From the NCBI RefSeq assembly GCF_024609765.1, contig NZ_JANFDG010000012.1:62001-126000 (forward strand): DNA of 64,000 nucleotides, given 5' to 3'. The stretch is from Shinella pollutisoli (GTDB lineage: Bacteria; Pseudomonadota; Alphaproteobacteria; Rhizobiales; Rhizobiaceae). The position numbers were made by a program, and so were the translations under genes. How positions within the stretch are numbered: the first letter of the stretch is position 1; every line of letters begins with the position of its first letter. Below, one piece after another: positions 1 to 9,012 of the stretch. The notes beneath the pieces are model-generated. The model was not told the origin of the DNA. It saw only the letters and a program-made list of their open reading frames with translations, and did no database searches.

Positions 1-1540
1 GCCAAGCCGTCGCTCCCGTGCCCTTCACGCGGAAGCGCGAGAAGCCGGGAAGGTCGAGGATGCCGGCGGCCTCGGTGACGGCGCGGCACTCCTCCTCGAT
101 GCGCGGCCGCCACGGTCCCTCGCGGTTCCAGGTCTGCGTCGCCTCCTGCGAGGTGTCGTCGCCGGGCTTCGCATACCACATGGCGCGCTCCCAGCCGTTA
201 TAAGGCTTGAACTGCGCGCCGAGCGCCTTGATGCGGTCGTGGATCGGCGACAGCTTCCTGTCGCGGCCGGTCGGCCAGGCGTGCTTGGGGAAGTGCATGG
301 CATATTCGTGGCCGTAGACCTCCATGCCCTTGGCGACGCAATAGTCCATGTCGGCGGCGAAGGACGTATAGCGGCGCGGGTCGCAGGACCACATGTCCCA
401 CTCCGTCTCGCCCTCCGTCACCCATTCGGCGAGCACCTTGCCGGCGCCGCCCGCCTGGCAGATGCCGAAGGTGAAGACGCAGGCCTCGAAGGCGTTCGGC
501 ACGCCGGGCATCGGGCCGATCAGCGGATTGCCGTCCGGCGCATAGGGGATCGGGCCGTTGATCATGCGCGACAGGCCCGCCGTGCCGAGGATCGGCACGC
601 GCTCGACGGCGTCGTTGAGATACCATTCCAGCCGGTCCAGGTCGTCCGGGAAGAGCTGGAAGGAGAAGTCGTCCGGCATCGGATCGTCGGGCGTCACCCA
701 GTGCGCCTTGCAGTTGCGCTCGTAGGGGCCGAGGTTCATGCCGGTCTTCTCCTGCCGGAGATAATAGGAGCTATCGACGTCGCGCAGCAGCGGCAGCTTG
801 TGGCCGACCTCCTTCGTCCAGGCGGCGAGCTCCGGGATCTCCTCGAACAGCATGTACTGATGGCTCATCACCATCATCGGCACGTCGCGGCCGAACCATT
901 TTCCGACCTCGCGGGCATAGTAGCCGGCGGCGTTGACGACCTTCTCGCAGCGGATCTCGCCCTGCGGCGTCGAGATCACCCATTCGTCGCCCTCGCGGCG
1001 CGCGCCGGTCGCCGGACAGAAGCGGAAGATTTTCGCGCCCATGTCGCGCGCACCCTTGGCGAGCGCCTGGGTGAGCTGCGCCGGGTCGATGTCGCCGTCA
1101 TAGGGATCGTAGAGCGCGCCGACGAGGTCGTGCGTCTCCAGGAACGGGTATTTGCCGCGCATCTCGTCGGGCGAGAGGATGTCGAGGTCCATGCCCTGGT
1201 AGCGGCCCATGCCGACGACGCGCCTGAACTCCTGCAGCCGCTCCTTCGAATGGCCGAGGCGGATCGAGCCGGTGACGTGGTAGTTCATCGGATAGTCGAC
1301 CAGCGCACCCAGCTCCCGGTAGAGCGAGGCGGAATAGCGCTGCATGTTCATGATCGACCAGGAGGCGGAGAAGGTCGGCACGTTGCCGGCGGCGTGCCAG
1401 GTGGAGCCGGCCGTCAGCTCGTTCTTCTCGAGCAGCACGCAGTCCGTCCAGCCGGCCCTGGCCAGATGGTAGAGCGCCGAGGCGCCGACCGCCCCTCCCC
1501 CGATGATGACGACGCGTGCATGCGATGGCAGTCCGGACAT
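1..1540 (-). CDS. FAD-dependent oxidoreductase, dimethylglycine/sarcosine dehydrogenase family (partial, 3' end outside window)
   Basis: About 513 N-terminal residues are present and the gene runs off the left edge. The start is the ATG at 1540. A Rossmann FAD motif follows at once (VVIIGGGAVGASALYHLAR). About 30 residues later comes TAGSTWHAAG, whose His matches the residue that carries covalent FAD in dimethylglycine and sarcosine dehydrogenases. The rest of the DAO-type FAD domain is followed by the beginning of a region resembling the folate-binding GcvT-like half of these enzymes. Known members demethylate N-methylated glycines and pass C1 units to tetrahydrofolate; the exact substrate here is not readable. 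The gene is divergent from a LysR regulator, its likely controller. Confidence 0.85.
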   Translation of the reverse strand, partial: MSGLPSHARVVIIGGGAVGASALYHLARAGWTDCVLLEKNELTAGSTWHAAGNVPTFSASWSIMNMQRYSASLYRELGALVDYPMNYHVTGSIRLGHSKERLQEFRRVVGMGRYQGMDLDILSPDEMRGKYPFLETHDLVGALYDPYDGDIDPAQLTQALAKGARDMGAKIFRFCPATGARREGDEWVISTPQGEIRCEKVVNAAGYYAREVGKWFGRDVPMMVMSHQYMLFEEIPELAAWTKEVGHKLPLLRDVDSSYYLRQEKTGMNLGPYERNCKAHWVTPDDPMPDDFSFQLFPDDLDRLEWYLNDAVERVPILGTAGLSRMINGPIPYAPDGNPLIGPMPGVPNAFEACVFTFGICQAGGAGKVLAEWVTEGETEWDMWSCDPRRYTSFAADMDYCVAKGMEVYGHEYAMHFPKHAWPTGRDRKLSPIHDRIKALGAQFKPYNGWERAMWYAKPGDDTSQEATQTWNREGPWRPRIEEECRAVTEAAGILDLPGFSRFRVKGTGATAW

Positions 1541-1651
1541 TCTCGCTTCCCCTTCTTTGAGCGGATTTGTGGCAACCAAACCGATCGGCGGCAAGCCGCA
1601 GATTCCGCTTTATTGATCGAGGAATTCGATTAGCTTGCGGGGAAGACATGG

Positions 1652-1791
1652 CCCCTCATCCCGCTGCCGCGACCTTCTTCCCGCAGGCGGGGAGAAGGAA
1701 GCGAGCCGCAGGGGTTTCCTGCCAAGGCAAACCGGCGCGGCATCCCCTTCTCCCGCCTGCGGGGAGACGATGCCGGCAGGCGGATGAGGGG
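1652..1791. repeat. RIME-like intergenic palindromic repeat, copy 1
   Basis: About 140 bp lies between the divergent flavoprotein and lysR genes. It begins with CCCCTCATCC and ends with the inverse GGATGAGGGG. Each arm holds an inner hairpin built on CTCCCCGC/GCGGGGAG-type sequence. This architecture matches the Rhizobium-specific intergenic mosaic element family. A related copy lies at 10646-10784. Confidence 0.75.
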
Positions 1792-1812
1792 CGGCAACGG
1801 CAGGACCCGCCC

Positions 1813-2667
1813 ATGCAGATCGAACTCATCGAGACCTATCTCGACCTGATGGAGACCCGCAGCTTCAACCGCACGGCGGAGCGGCTGAACCTCACGCAGT
1901 CGACCGTCTCGCACCGCGTCAAGGCGCTGGAGGCGACGCTCGGCCGCCCGCTCTTCACCCGCAACAAGGGCGGCACGCAGCCGACGGCGGCGGGGCTCCG
2001 CTTCCTCGACCACGCCAAGGCGCTGCAGCACCAGTGGCACGAGGCGGCGCGCGCGGTGGAGACGGCCGGCGCCTACGAGCGCTCGATGCGCATCGGCCTG
2101 CAGCACGACCTCGCCGCCCACTATGCCGGCGACTGGCTCGCCGCCGTGCGCCGCGAGCTACCCGGCACCTCGATCTACGTGGAGATCGACTATTCGAGCC
2201 AGATGAACCGCGATCTCGGCGCCGGCGACCTCGACCTCGCCATCCTCTACACGCCGCACCACCTGCCGGACCTGCACTACGAGCGCATCGGCGAGGTCGA
2301 CTACGAGATGGTGAGCAACCGGGTGACGCGCATCGAGGACGTGCAGCCGGAGCACTACATCCAGGCGGTCTACTCCCCCTCCTTCGACCGGCTGCACCGC
2401 CAGGCGCTGCCGCAGCTGTCCACCGCGCCGATCGCCAGCGGCGAGACGACGGCGATCCTCGCGCTGCTCGCCAAGCTCGGCGGCTCGGCCTTCGTCATGG
2501 CGCCGGACGCCAGGCGGCTGTTGCGGACGGGGGCCGTGAGCCGGGTCGCGGGCGTCGAGCCGATCCCGCAGACGGTCTATGCCGCCGTCAACGTGCGCAC
2601 CCGCCACGCCCACCAGCATCGGCGGATCGTCTCGATCATGCAGACGCTGCTCGCCGCCGGTCCTTGA
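1813..2667 (+). CDS. LysR family transcriptional regulator
   Basis: The protein has 284 residues, usual for LysR regulators. A winged helix-turn-helix occupies residues 1-60, with the typical SFNRTAERLNLTQSTVSHRVKALE core. An effector-binding domain of the periplasmic-binding fold follows to the end. The ATG at 1813 was chosen because it places MQIELIETYLDLMETRSF at the N terminus as in the family; upstream in-frame sequence lies in the RIME-like repeat. It is divergent from the dimethylglycine dehydrogenase-like gene, so it probably regulates that gene and itself. The ligand is unknown. Confidence 0.9.
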   Translation: MQIELIETYLDLMETRSFNRTAERLNLTQSTVSHRVKALEATLGRPLFTRNKGGTQPTAAGLRFLDHAKALQHQWHEAARAVETAGAYERSMRIGLQHDLAAHYAGDWLAAVRRELPGTSIYVEIDYSSQMNRDLGAGDLDLAILYTPHHLPDLHYERIGEVDYEMVSNRVTRIEDVQPEHYIQAVYSPSFDRLHRQALPQLSTAPIASGETTAILALLAKLGGSAFVMAPDARRLLRTGAVSRVAGVEPIPQTVYAAVNVRTRHAHQHRRIVSIMQTLLAAGP

Positions 2668-2721
2668 AACGGCGCAGCCGCCCGCTTATGAACGGGCGGC
2701 GACAGACGAAGGAGTTTTGCC

Positions 2722-2976
2722 ATGGCCGCACGCGACCGCTACTCGCGCAAGCTCGAATGCGCCATGTGCGGCCATTCCGGCTATGCGGAAGTCTCCGAGG
2801 ACGACATGCCGAGCCGGGCCCATCCGGACTTCGCCGTCGACGCGCTGCCGCGCGGCTTCCTCACCGAACGGGCGTCGAAATATCCCGACAGGCACATGAT
2901 CCGCTGCCGTTGCGGCCACGTCTTCCGCTTCCAGCAGAAGACGGCCTATGCCGCGGGCGGCGAGCCGCGGCGCTGA
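2722..2976 (+). CDS. small putative zinc-binding protein, 84 aa
   Basis: A good ribosome site (AAGGAG) precedes the ATG. The protein has a CxxC pair near the N terminus (CAMC, residues 14-17) and a CxC pair near the C terminus (CRCG), which suggests one zinc ribbon-like knuckle. I do not recognise a named family. It lies 54 bp downstream of the lysR gene on the same strand and may be cotranscribed. Confidence 0.65.
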   Translation: MAARDRYSRKLECAMCGHSGYAEVSEDDMPSRAHPDFAVDALPRGFLTERASKYPDRHMIRCRCGHVFRFQQKTAYAAGGEPRR

Positions 2977-2985
2977 GGCAGCCGC

Positions 2986-3219
2986 TCAGGAATGCAGGTA
3001 GACGCGCTCGTCCTTGTCGCGCAGGGCGGCGAGCGTCAGCTCGACCTGGGTCTTGCGCGCCGCCTCCATCGCCGCCGCGATCGTCTCGCGGATGACGCGC
3101 ACGCTGTCCTCCGACACGAGCGGCGACGGGCCGCGGCATTCCGCGGCATGCAGCTTGCACAGCGCGGCGGCCAGCAGCCGCGCATATTCTTCCGGTTTGC
3201 GTTCCATGTTCCCCACCAT
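2986..3219 (-). CDS. small hypothetical protein, 77 aa
   Basis: A mostly helical, charged protein with no recognised domain. Two starts are possible: ATG at 3219 or ATG at 3207 (MERKPEEYAR). The second has GGGGA only a few bases upstream. It is convergent with the 84-residue gene, separated by 9 bp. Confidence rests on coding-like composition and a plausible start only. Confidence 0.5.
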   Translation of the reverse strand: MVGNMERKPEEYARLLAAALCKLHAAECRGPSPLVSEDSVRVIRETIAAAMEAARKTQVELTLAALRDKDERVYLHS

Positions 3220-3365
3220 TTTTGATTATTCCCGCACAAAACCACAAAATCGGTTAGAAAGCCACAAGATTCCAAACAAACCGCAAGAAAAATGAAAACG
3301 ACAAACCGATTGCATCATGCAACCGGATTTGCGACAATCGCCGCGCAGCCGACGCGGAGGTCGCC

Positions 3366-4025
3366 ATGAAGCCTGCTCTCTACGCCCATCCCTTCTCCTC
3401 CTACTGCCAGAAGGTGCTGACCGCGCTCTACGAGAACGGCACCGATTTCGAATACCGCCTGCTCGATCCGGGTGCGCCGGAAACCCTCGCCGACTTCGCC
3501 GCACGCTGGCCGATAAAGCGCTTCCCGATCCTCGTCGACGGCGAGCGCACCATCGTCGAGGCGAGCGTCGTCATCGAATATCTGGGACTGCACCATCCCG
3601 GCCCCGTGAAGCTCGTCCCGGACGATCCGGCCGCCGCCCTCGAGGTCCGCATGATGGACCGCTTCTTCGACAACTATATTTCGACGCCGCAGCAGAAGGT
3701 TGTCTTCGACGCGATCCGCGCGGAAGAACAGCGCGATCCCTACGGCGTGAAGGACGCGCGCGACATGCTGGAGCGGGCCTATGCCTGGCTCGACCGGCAC
3801 ATGGCGGGGCGCGAATGGGCGGCCGGCGACGGCTTCTCCCTGGCCGACTGCGGCGCCGGGCCGTTCCTCTTCTATGCCGACTGGACGCATGCCATCGACC
3901 CGGCCTTCGCCAACGTGCACGCCTATCGCCGGCGCCTGCTCGCCCGCCCCGCCTTCGCCCGCGCGGTGGACGAGGCCCGGCCCTACCGGAAATATTTCCC
4001 GCTCGGCGCACCGGACCGCGACTAG
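3366..4025 (+). CDS. glutathione S-transferase family protein
   Basis: The 219 residues match the usual GST size. The N-terminal thioredoxin-like domain (residues 1-78) has PFSSYCQKV, where the serine or cysteine would activate glutathione, the cis-proline region KRFPILVDG, and the gamma-glutamyl-binding EASVVIEYL. An all-helical C-terminal domain follows, with the conserved GDGFSLADC N-capping motif near residue 155. It probably acts in cytosolic detoxification or dehalogenation of electrophiles; the substrate is not readable. It is a single gene. Confidence 0.88.
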   Translation: MKPALYAHPFSSYCQKVLTALYENGTDFEYRLLDPGAPETLADFAARWPIKRFPILVDGERTIVEASVVIEYLGLHHPGPVKLVPDDPAAALEVRMMDRFFDNYISTPQQKVVFDAIRAEEQRDPYGVKDARDMLERAYAWLDRHMAGREWAAGDGFSLADCGAGPFLFYADWTHAIDPAFANVHAYRRRLLARPAFARAVDEARPYRKYFPLGAPDRD

Positions 4026-4092
4026 GATTGCCGCCCCCCCGGAAGGCACCGTCCGACGCGCGATGACCCGGCGCGTCCCTGGGCGGCCGCGG

Positions 4093-4623
4093 CTATGCAG
4101 GACGATAGGTCAACCTGATCACGTCGCCGCCGATCCGCTCGGTCGCGACGAGACGCAGCGGCGGCCGCGGGCCGGCGAAATACGGCTTGCCGCGGCCGAG
4201 CACGACGGGATGGATGTACAGCCGGTATTCATCCACGAGGCCGAGGTCGCCCAGGCTCCATGCGAGCTCGGGCCCGGCGACCTCGATCTCGCCCTCCAGC
4301 CGGGCCTTCAGCCCGCGGATCGTCGCCTCGACGTCATCCGAGACGAGCGTGGCGTTCGGACCGACGGACGTCAGCGAGCGCGACACGACCCATTTCGGCT
4401 GGCCCCGCCACGCCGCCGCATAGTCGCGTTCCGCCGCGTCCCAGTCGGGATGGTCGTCGTCCCAGTACCGCATCACCTCGTACATGCGGCGGCCGTACAC
4501 GCTGGCGGCGAGTCCGCGCACGTCGTCGACGAAATGACGGAAGAGCACGGGATCGGGCGCGAATTCCGTATGGTCGACATACCCGTCCAGGGACTGGTTC
4601 AAGGCGAACACGAGCTTGGCCAT
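4093..4623 (-). CDS. dihydrofolate reductase family protein (RibD C-terminal-like)
   Basis: A 176-residue protein starting MAKLVFALNQSLDGYVDHTEF, which is characteristic of the DHFR-like/RibD C-terminal reductase family rather than true FolA. The C-terminal VTYRP-like end and the GGD-containing strand are also typical. I chose the ATG at 4623; a 42-residue upstream extension has no family match. These proteins are NADPH-dependent reductases of unassigned substrate, often present as paralogues in soil bacteria. Confidence 0.82.
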   Translation of the reverse strand: MAKLVFALNQSLDGYVDHTEFAPDPVLFRHFVDDVRGLAASVYGRRMYEVMRYWDDDHPDWDAAERDYAAAWRGQPKWVVSRSLTSVGPNATLVSDDVEATIRGLKARLEGEIEVAGPELAWSLGDLGLVDEYRLYIHPVVLGRGKPYFAGPRPPLRLVATERIGGDVIRLTYRPA

Positions 4624-4712
4624 GCTGCAGGATCTCCTTCCCGGGACCCGAAGGGCTCGCGCCGATGCTATGCAGAAATGCAGCCGGCCGCAATCCGGGC
4701 GCCGGGCCGCGG

Positions 4713-6086
4713 CTAGCGGCCGGTCATCGCGTCCACGAGACGGCGCCATTCCTGCCTATATGCCGCAAGGCCAGGGAAGGCCGCGGGGGCGGCCGGCGCG
4801 CAGTCGTTGGTAAAGGGATTCCTGCCCGTCGCCTCGAAGACCAGCGCGGCCGCGCCGAAGGCGCTGCCCTCCGGGTGGCTGCTGGTATGCACCGGCTGGC
4901 CGGGCCGCAGCGCCGCCAGCACCGGCGCATAGAGCCCGGTCTTGACGAGGCCGCCGTCGATGACGATGGCGTTTTGCGAGCCGATGAGATCGAGCGACAG
5001 GTCGGTCATCAGCGCCACGTAGAGCAGGGCCGCGGCCGCCCGCTCCTCGCCCTCGACGGCCGGGCCGGCAAAGCGTCCCTCGTGGCCGGGCACGGGGCCG
5101 CCGGCGGCGAAGGCCGGCAGCGCGAAGGCCTGCTTCTCGATCACCGCGGCCATCGCCCCGGCCGAGACCGGCTTCGCCCAGCCGCCGCTCGCCACGTCGT
5201 ATTCCCGCCCGCCCATGAAGCGGATGGTGGGGACGGGACGGCGGTCGACGGTGACGTTCGCCAGCATGTCGCGCGCGGGATCGAGCCCGTCGAGCGGGCT
5301 TGCCGGGTTGAAGACGATCACCCAGGTCCCGGTCGAGACGAGGGTGAAGTCGGAGAAGCCGAGCGAGCGATAGAAGTAGAGCGCCGCGTTGCTGTCGTGC
5401 ACGCCGTTGTGGATGACGATCTCCGCCGTGCCGCCGCCGTCGAGCGCCAGGCGGTGGCGGCCGATATCCGCGCCGGCCCGGGCGAAATCCGGCATGAGGC
5501 GGCGCCAGCCCATGCGGTCGACGAGGCTGCTGAAATCGTCCGCGAGCGGCGCCCAGAGGGCGGAATGGCAGCCGAGATAGGAGACCTCCGAGACCTTGCG
5601 CCCGCCGAAGCGCCAGCCCCAGAACTGCGGGTAGAACAGGATGGCGTCGGCCTGCCGGAAGAGCTCTGGCGCGCGCTCGGCGAGCCACAGGACATGGCGC
5701 GCCGTGTTGAGACCGAGCGGCAGCCGCGGCGCGAAGGTCTCGCGGAAATCCGGCAGCAGCGGGTCGATGCGGACGGCGACGTCGGCCGGCGGCTCCTGCT
5801 CGTAGTCGAGGATCGGGTGCAGCAGCCGGTCGCCCGCCACCAGCGCGAAGGTGCAGCCGTGGCCGGAGAAGGTGACGCGGTCGACGCCGTGGGCGGCGGC
5901 GACGCGGGCGAGCTCCGCGCGCATCCAGGCGAACAGGCCCGCCTCGTCGAGCACGGTCAGGCCGCCCTCGTCGCGCCAGACCGGCGGGCGCCGCGCCGCG
6001 TCGATCACCTCGCCGTCGGCGGAAAAGACGAAGAGCTTGGAATTGGTCTTGCCGAGATCGAAGACGGCGATGGCGGAGTTGGTCAA
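4713..6086 (-). CDS. FGGY-family carbohydrate kinase
   Basis: The 457-residue protein has the actin-like ATPase fold of sugar kinases: phosphate-1 loop FDLGKTNSKLF at the N terminus, phosphate-2 loop STGTWVIVF near residue 250, and an adenosine-binding region around IDGGLVKTGLYAP near residue 385. The start is TTG at 6086, which overlaps the TGA of the DeoR gene as TTGA and has GGGAGG six bases upstream. It resembles rhamnulokinase- or fuculokinase-type enzymes, but the sugar cannot be named. Translational coupling to a DeoR regulator supports a sugar-phosphate-responsive unit. No transporter or dehydrogenase is adjacent. Confidence 0.85.
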   Translation of the reverse strand: MTNSAIAVFDLGKTNSKLFVFSADGEVIDAARRPPVWRDEGGLTVLDEAGLFAWMRAELARVAAAHGVDRVTFSGHGCTFALVAGDRLLHPILDYEQEPPADVAVRIDPLLPDFRETFAPRLPLGLNTARHVLWLAERAPELFRQADAILFYPQFWGWRFGGRKVSEVSYLGCHSALWAPLADDFSSLVDRMGWRRLMPDFARAGADIGRHRLALDGGGTAEIVIHNGVHDSNAALYFYRSLGFSDFTLVSTGTWVIVFNPASPLDGLDPARDMLANVTVDRRPVPTIRFMGGREYDVASGGWAKPVSAGAMAAVIEKQAFALPAFAAGGPVPGHEGRFAGPAVEGEERAAAALLYVALMTDLSLDLIGSQNAIVIDGGLVKTGLYAPVLAALRPGQPVHTSSHPEGSAFGAAALVFEATGRNPFTNDCAPAAPAAFPGLAAYRQEWRRLVDAMTGR

Positions 6087-6862
6087 GTCGGGCCTCCCAT
6101 TTTGGCGATCAGGACGGTCACGCCTGCGTCCTCCATCATCTTCGCGGCCGCGTCGCCGAGGCCGTCATCGGTGACGAGCGTGTCGATGCGCGACAGCGGC
6201 AGGACGACGTTGCGCGGCTGCATCGAGAATTTCCGGCTGTCGGCGAGAAGCACGACCTCGTCGGCGCAGGTGGCGAGCTCGCCGACCACCTTGACGAGCA
6301 GCGGATGCGATTCGAGCAGGCCGTGGCTGCCGATGCCCTGCGTGCCGACGAAGAAGCGCGAGGCGAAGAAGGCGGGCGGGCCGGCCGCCGGGTCGTAGAC
6401 GATGCCGGGCTCGCGCACGAGCACGCCGCCGGCAAGCGAGAGCTGGCACGTGCCGTGCTCGCCGAGATAGGCGGCAAGCGGCATCGAGTTGGTCCAGATG
6501 CGCAGGTTGCGCCGGGCGAGCAGCACGCCGAGGTGATAGCAGGTGGACCCGGCATGAACGATCACCGAATCGCCGTCGCGCACCAGCGCGGCCGCCCGGG
6601 CGGCGATCGCCCGCTTGGCCTCGACCGCGATGTCGCGGTTCTCGTCATAGGGCGGCGTGGGGAAGCGGGCGCGGTCCGGCCCCTCGACGGCGGAGATGCC
6701 GCCATGGACCTTGCGCGCCCGGCCGAGTTCGTTGAGCTTGTCGATGTCCCGCCGCACGGTGGCCGGCGACACGCCGAGCCGCTCCTGCAGGTCGCGCACC
6801 GAGGCGAACGGCGTCTCGCGCAAAAGGTCGACGATCGCCCGGTGACGTTCGGTATCGTTCAC
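6083..6862 (-). CDS. DeoR/GlpR family transcriptional regulator
   Basis: A 259-residue protein with an N-terminal DeoR helix-turn-helix (VRDLQERLGVSPATVRRDIDKL, read as two adjacent helices, residues about 20-42) and a C-terminal DeoR sensor domain of the phosphosugar-isomerase-like fold (IVHAGSTCYHLGVLL region). Members usually bind a phosphorylated sugar and repress a catabolic operon. It overlaps the kinase gene by four bases, so the kinase product is a plausible inducer. AGGAGG lies just upstream of the ATG. Confidence 0.88.
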   Translation of the reverse strand: MNDTERHRAIVDLLRETPFASVRDLQERLGVSPATVRRDIDKLNELGRARKVHGGISAVEGPDRARFPTPPYDENRDIAVEAKRAIAARAAALVRDGDSVIVHAGSTCYHLGVLLARRNLRIWTNSMPLAAYLGEHGTCQLSLAGGVLVREPGIVYDPAAGPPAFFASRFFVGTQGIGSHGLLESHPLLVKVVGELATCADEVVLLADSRKFSMQPRNVVLPLSRIDTLVTDDGLGDAAAKMMEDAGVTVLIAKMGGPT

Positions 6863-7090
6863 AACTCCTCCTCCCGGCCAGCAGCCAATGAGGAAAAAAA
6901 ATCACGTTCATGTGGATTCTGCAAGGCGGATGACGCATCTAGCTCATATCTGACGACATGAAATCAGGAAGGCGCAGCGGGCGGCGCTCTACCATGCCGC
7001 GCGTCGGCGGCAGACGGCGATTTTGGGTGGATGCGGCGGGAATCCTCGGTTATGAACGCGTTTCGCCGTTCGATAAGGGGGATTCGGGGC

Positions 7091-7882
7091 ATGCGGGGTT
7101 ATCTGGTTGCGGCACTTCTGCTCTCGCTGTCGAGCCAACCGGCCTTCGCCTGGGGCACCACGGGCCACAGGGTCGTCGGCTATATCGCCGACGCGCACCT
7201 GACGCCGGCCGCCTCCGCCGAGGTCAAGCGCCTGCTCGCGCTGGAAAATAAGTCGAGCCTGGCCGAGGTCTCCACCTGGGCGGACGAGATCCGCTCGGTC
7301 GAGGGCGACCACGGGCCGATGCATTCCGTCCGGCTGCCGCTCGACGGCGACAACAGCTTCCAGCTCAACCGCGACTGCCCGGAAAAGCGCTGCATCGTCT
7401 GGCAGATCGCACTTGAGAAACAGGCTTTGAGAAGCAGGAAGACGACCGCGCAGGCGAAGCTCTTCGCACTGAAATATCTCGTGCATTTCGTCGGCGACAT
7501 CCACGAGCCGCTCCATGCGAGCAAGGACACCGGGCGCTGGCCCGTGCAATTGAACGGCAAGGACACGACGCTGCACATGATCTGGGACAGCGACATCGTC
7601 GTCTTCAACGCGCGCGGCAGGAAGCCGCCCGAGCTCGCCCGCGACGTGGACGCCTCCGACGACCGTCCGGTCGATTCGAGCGGAAAGCCGTCGAGCTGGG
7701 CGATCGAGGGCCGCAACATCGCGCGCGACTACATCCTGACCTCCAGGCTGATGCGGTCGAAGGCCGCCAAGGGCGTCAGGCTCGACGACCGCTACCTCGA
7801 GGCGAGCTGGCCGATCGCCCAGCGCCGCCTGAAGGAGGCCGGCCACCGCCTGGCGGCCACGCTGAACGAGATCTTCAAGTAG
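7091..7882 (+). CDS. S1/P1 nuclease, exported
   Basis: A 263-residue protein with a signal peptide of about 20 residues that ends ...QPAFA. Cleavage leaves Trp as residue 1 of the mature protein, which is required because the free Trp N terminus is a zinc ligand in S1/P1 nucleases. Other trinuclear zinc ligands are visible: WGTTGHR, the Asp in STWADEIR, His in MHSVRLP, HFVGDIHEPLH and HMIWDSD. The ATG at 7091 was chosen because AAGGGGGGAT sits about 8 bases upstream and it gives the correct signal peptide; two earlier in-frame ATGs exist. It degrades single-stranded nucleic acids outside the cytoplasm, probably for phosphate or nucleoside supply. Confidence 0.92.
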   Translation: MRGYLVAALLLSLSSQPAFAWGTTGHRVVGYIADAHLTPAASAEVKRLLALENKSSLAEVSTWADEIRSVEGDHGPMHSVRLPLDGDNSFQLNRDCPEKRCIVWQIALEKQALRSRKTTAQAKLFALKYLVHFVGDIHEPLHASKDTGRWPVQLNGKDTTLHMIWDSDIVVFNARGRKPPELARDVDASDDRPVDSSGKPSSWAIEGRNIARDYILTSRLMRSKAAKGVRLDDRYLEASWPIAQRRLKEAGHRLAATLNEIFK

Positions 7883-7885
7883 CCG

Positions 7886-8074
7886 CTACGATCGTCCGGC
7901 GCGGGCGGGCTTTCCCTTGCGCTTGGTGGCGGCGAGGTCCTCGAGCTCCTTCTCGCTCATGGAATCGACCATCTGCCTGGACGCGCCCTTGAGCTCGCTC
8001 TTCTTCGTCTCGCCGCGCTTGGCGGAGAGCGCGGCACCTGCCGCCATCTGCTGGGCCTTGGATTTTGCGGGCAT
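7886..8074 (-). CDS. DUF3008 family small protein, 62 aa
   Basis: A lysine- and alanine-rich small protein (MPAKSKAQQMAAGAALSAKR start) of the DUF3008 type, with LKGASRQMVDSMSEKELEDLA in the middle. The ATG at 8074 is seven bases from AGGAGG; an in-frame ATG at 8080 is too close. The function of the family is unknown. A near-consensus EcfG promoter (CGAAC-N16-CGTT) lies at 8106-8130, suggesting stress induction. Confidence 0.75.
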   Translation of the reverse strand: MPAKSKAQQMAAGAALSAKRGETKKSELKGASRQMVDSMSEKELEDLAATKRKGKPARAGRS

Positions 8075-8105
8075 TGGCATGCCTCCTTTCCTTTGATCCA
8101 CGGGC

Positions 8106-8130
8106 AACGCCCGGCGGGACAAAAGGTTCG
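8106..8130 (-). promoter_or_regulatory. EcfG-like general-stress promoter for the DUF3008 gene
   Basis: On the minus strand the sequence reads CGAAC, 16 bases, CGTT. One base differs from the GGAAC-N16-CGTT consensus. It ends 32 bases before the DUF3008 start. Confidence 0.5.
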
Positions 8131-8142
8131 CCGCCGCCTTTC

Positions 8143-8925
8143 TCAGCGCAGCAATCCCTGCCCGCCGTCGATCCACAGCGGCGTGCCGGTGATGTGGCGC
8201 GCCTTGGAGGAGGAAAGGAACAGGATCGCGTCCGCCACCTCCTCGGCCGTGCCCGCCTTGCCGCCGGTGATCGGGATGTCGCCCTCGGGCCAGACGACGG
8301 GGATTTCCGTCTCCTCCGCGCCGCGCTGCTCGGTGTTGTCGTCGATATCCGTGCCGATGGCGCCCGGGCAGACGGCGTTGACGCGGATGCGGCTCCTGCC
8401 GAGCTCCAGCGCGAGCTGCTGGACCATCGCCACCTGCGCGGCCTTGGTCGCCGCGTAGGCGGTGGCGCCCGGCGTCGTGAAGGTGCGGGTGCCGTTGATC
8501 GAGGAGACGACGACGATCGACCCGCCGCCCGCCCGCTTCAGGAGCGGCACGGCGAGATGCAGCGTGAGATAGGTGCCGCGCAGGTTGACGGCGATCGTCG
8601 CGTCCCATTCGTCGGGGCGGAGATCGTCGATCGGCGCCCAGACGCCGTTGATGCCGGCATTGGCGACGACGATGTCGAGCGCGCCGAAATCGGCCGCAAG
8701 CCGCTCCGTCGCCGCGCGCATCGGCGCCTCCTCGGCCGTGTCGGCGACGAGGACGAGCGCGGTGCCGCCGAGCGCGCGGATCTCCTCGGCCGCCGCCTCC
8801 ACCTCCTCGCCGCTGCGGCTCAGAACGGCGACGCGCGCACCGTGGCGGGCGAACGCGAGCGCCGTCGCCTTTCCGATCCCCGATCCCGCGCCCGTGACGA
8901 GCGCCGCTTTCCCGGCAAACAGCAT
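8143..8925 (-). CDS. SDR family oxidoreductase
   Basis: A 260-residue classical short-chain dehydrogenase. It has the NAD(P) motif TGAGSGIG at residues 11-18, the NAG region (VANAGING), catalytic Ser in VVSSINGT and YAATK (Tyr/Lys). The C-terminal GGQGLLR ending is typical. The ATG at 8925 has AGGAGG upstream. The substrate is unknown. A weak EcfG-like promoter (GGAAC-N18-TT) precedes it, divergent from a strong one serving the 9073 operon. Confidence 0.88.
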   Translation of the reverse strand: MLFAGKAALVTGAGSGIGKATALAFARHGARVAVLSRSGEEVEAAAEEIRALGGTALVLVADTAEEAPMRAATERLAADFGALDIVVANAGINGVWAPIDDLRPDEWDATIAVNLRGTYLTLHLAVPLLKRAGGGSIVVVSSINGTRTFTTPGATAYAATKAAQVAMVQQLALELGRSRIRVNAVCPGAIGTDIDDNTEQRGAEETEIPVVWPEGDIPITGGKAGTAEEVADAILFLSSSKARHITGTPLWIDGGQGLLR

Positions 8926-8970
8926 GAAACCCTCCTGGCTGAGGCGACCGTCGCGGCGCCGACCGTCAAC

Positions 8971-8995
8971 AATGCCCGGCGGGGCAAGCGGTTCC
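8971..8995 (-). promoter_or_regulatory. possible EcfG promoter for the SDR gene
   Basis: Minus strand GGAAC followed by 18 bases and TT. It fits the relaxed RpoE2 consensus (GGAAC-N18/19-TT) but has CATT instead of CGTT. Confidence 0.35.
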
Positions 8996-9012
8996 CGGCG
9001 GACCGATTTGCG

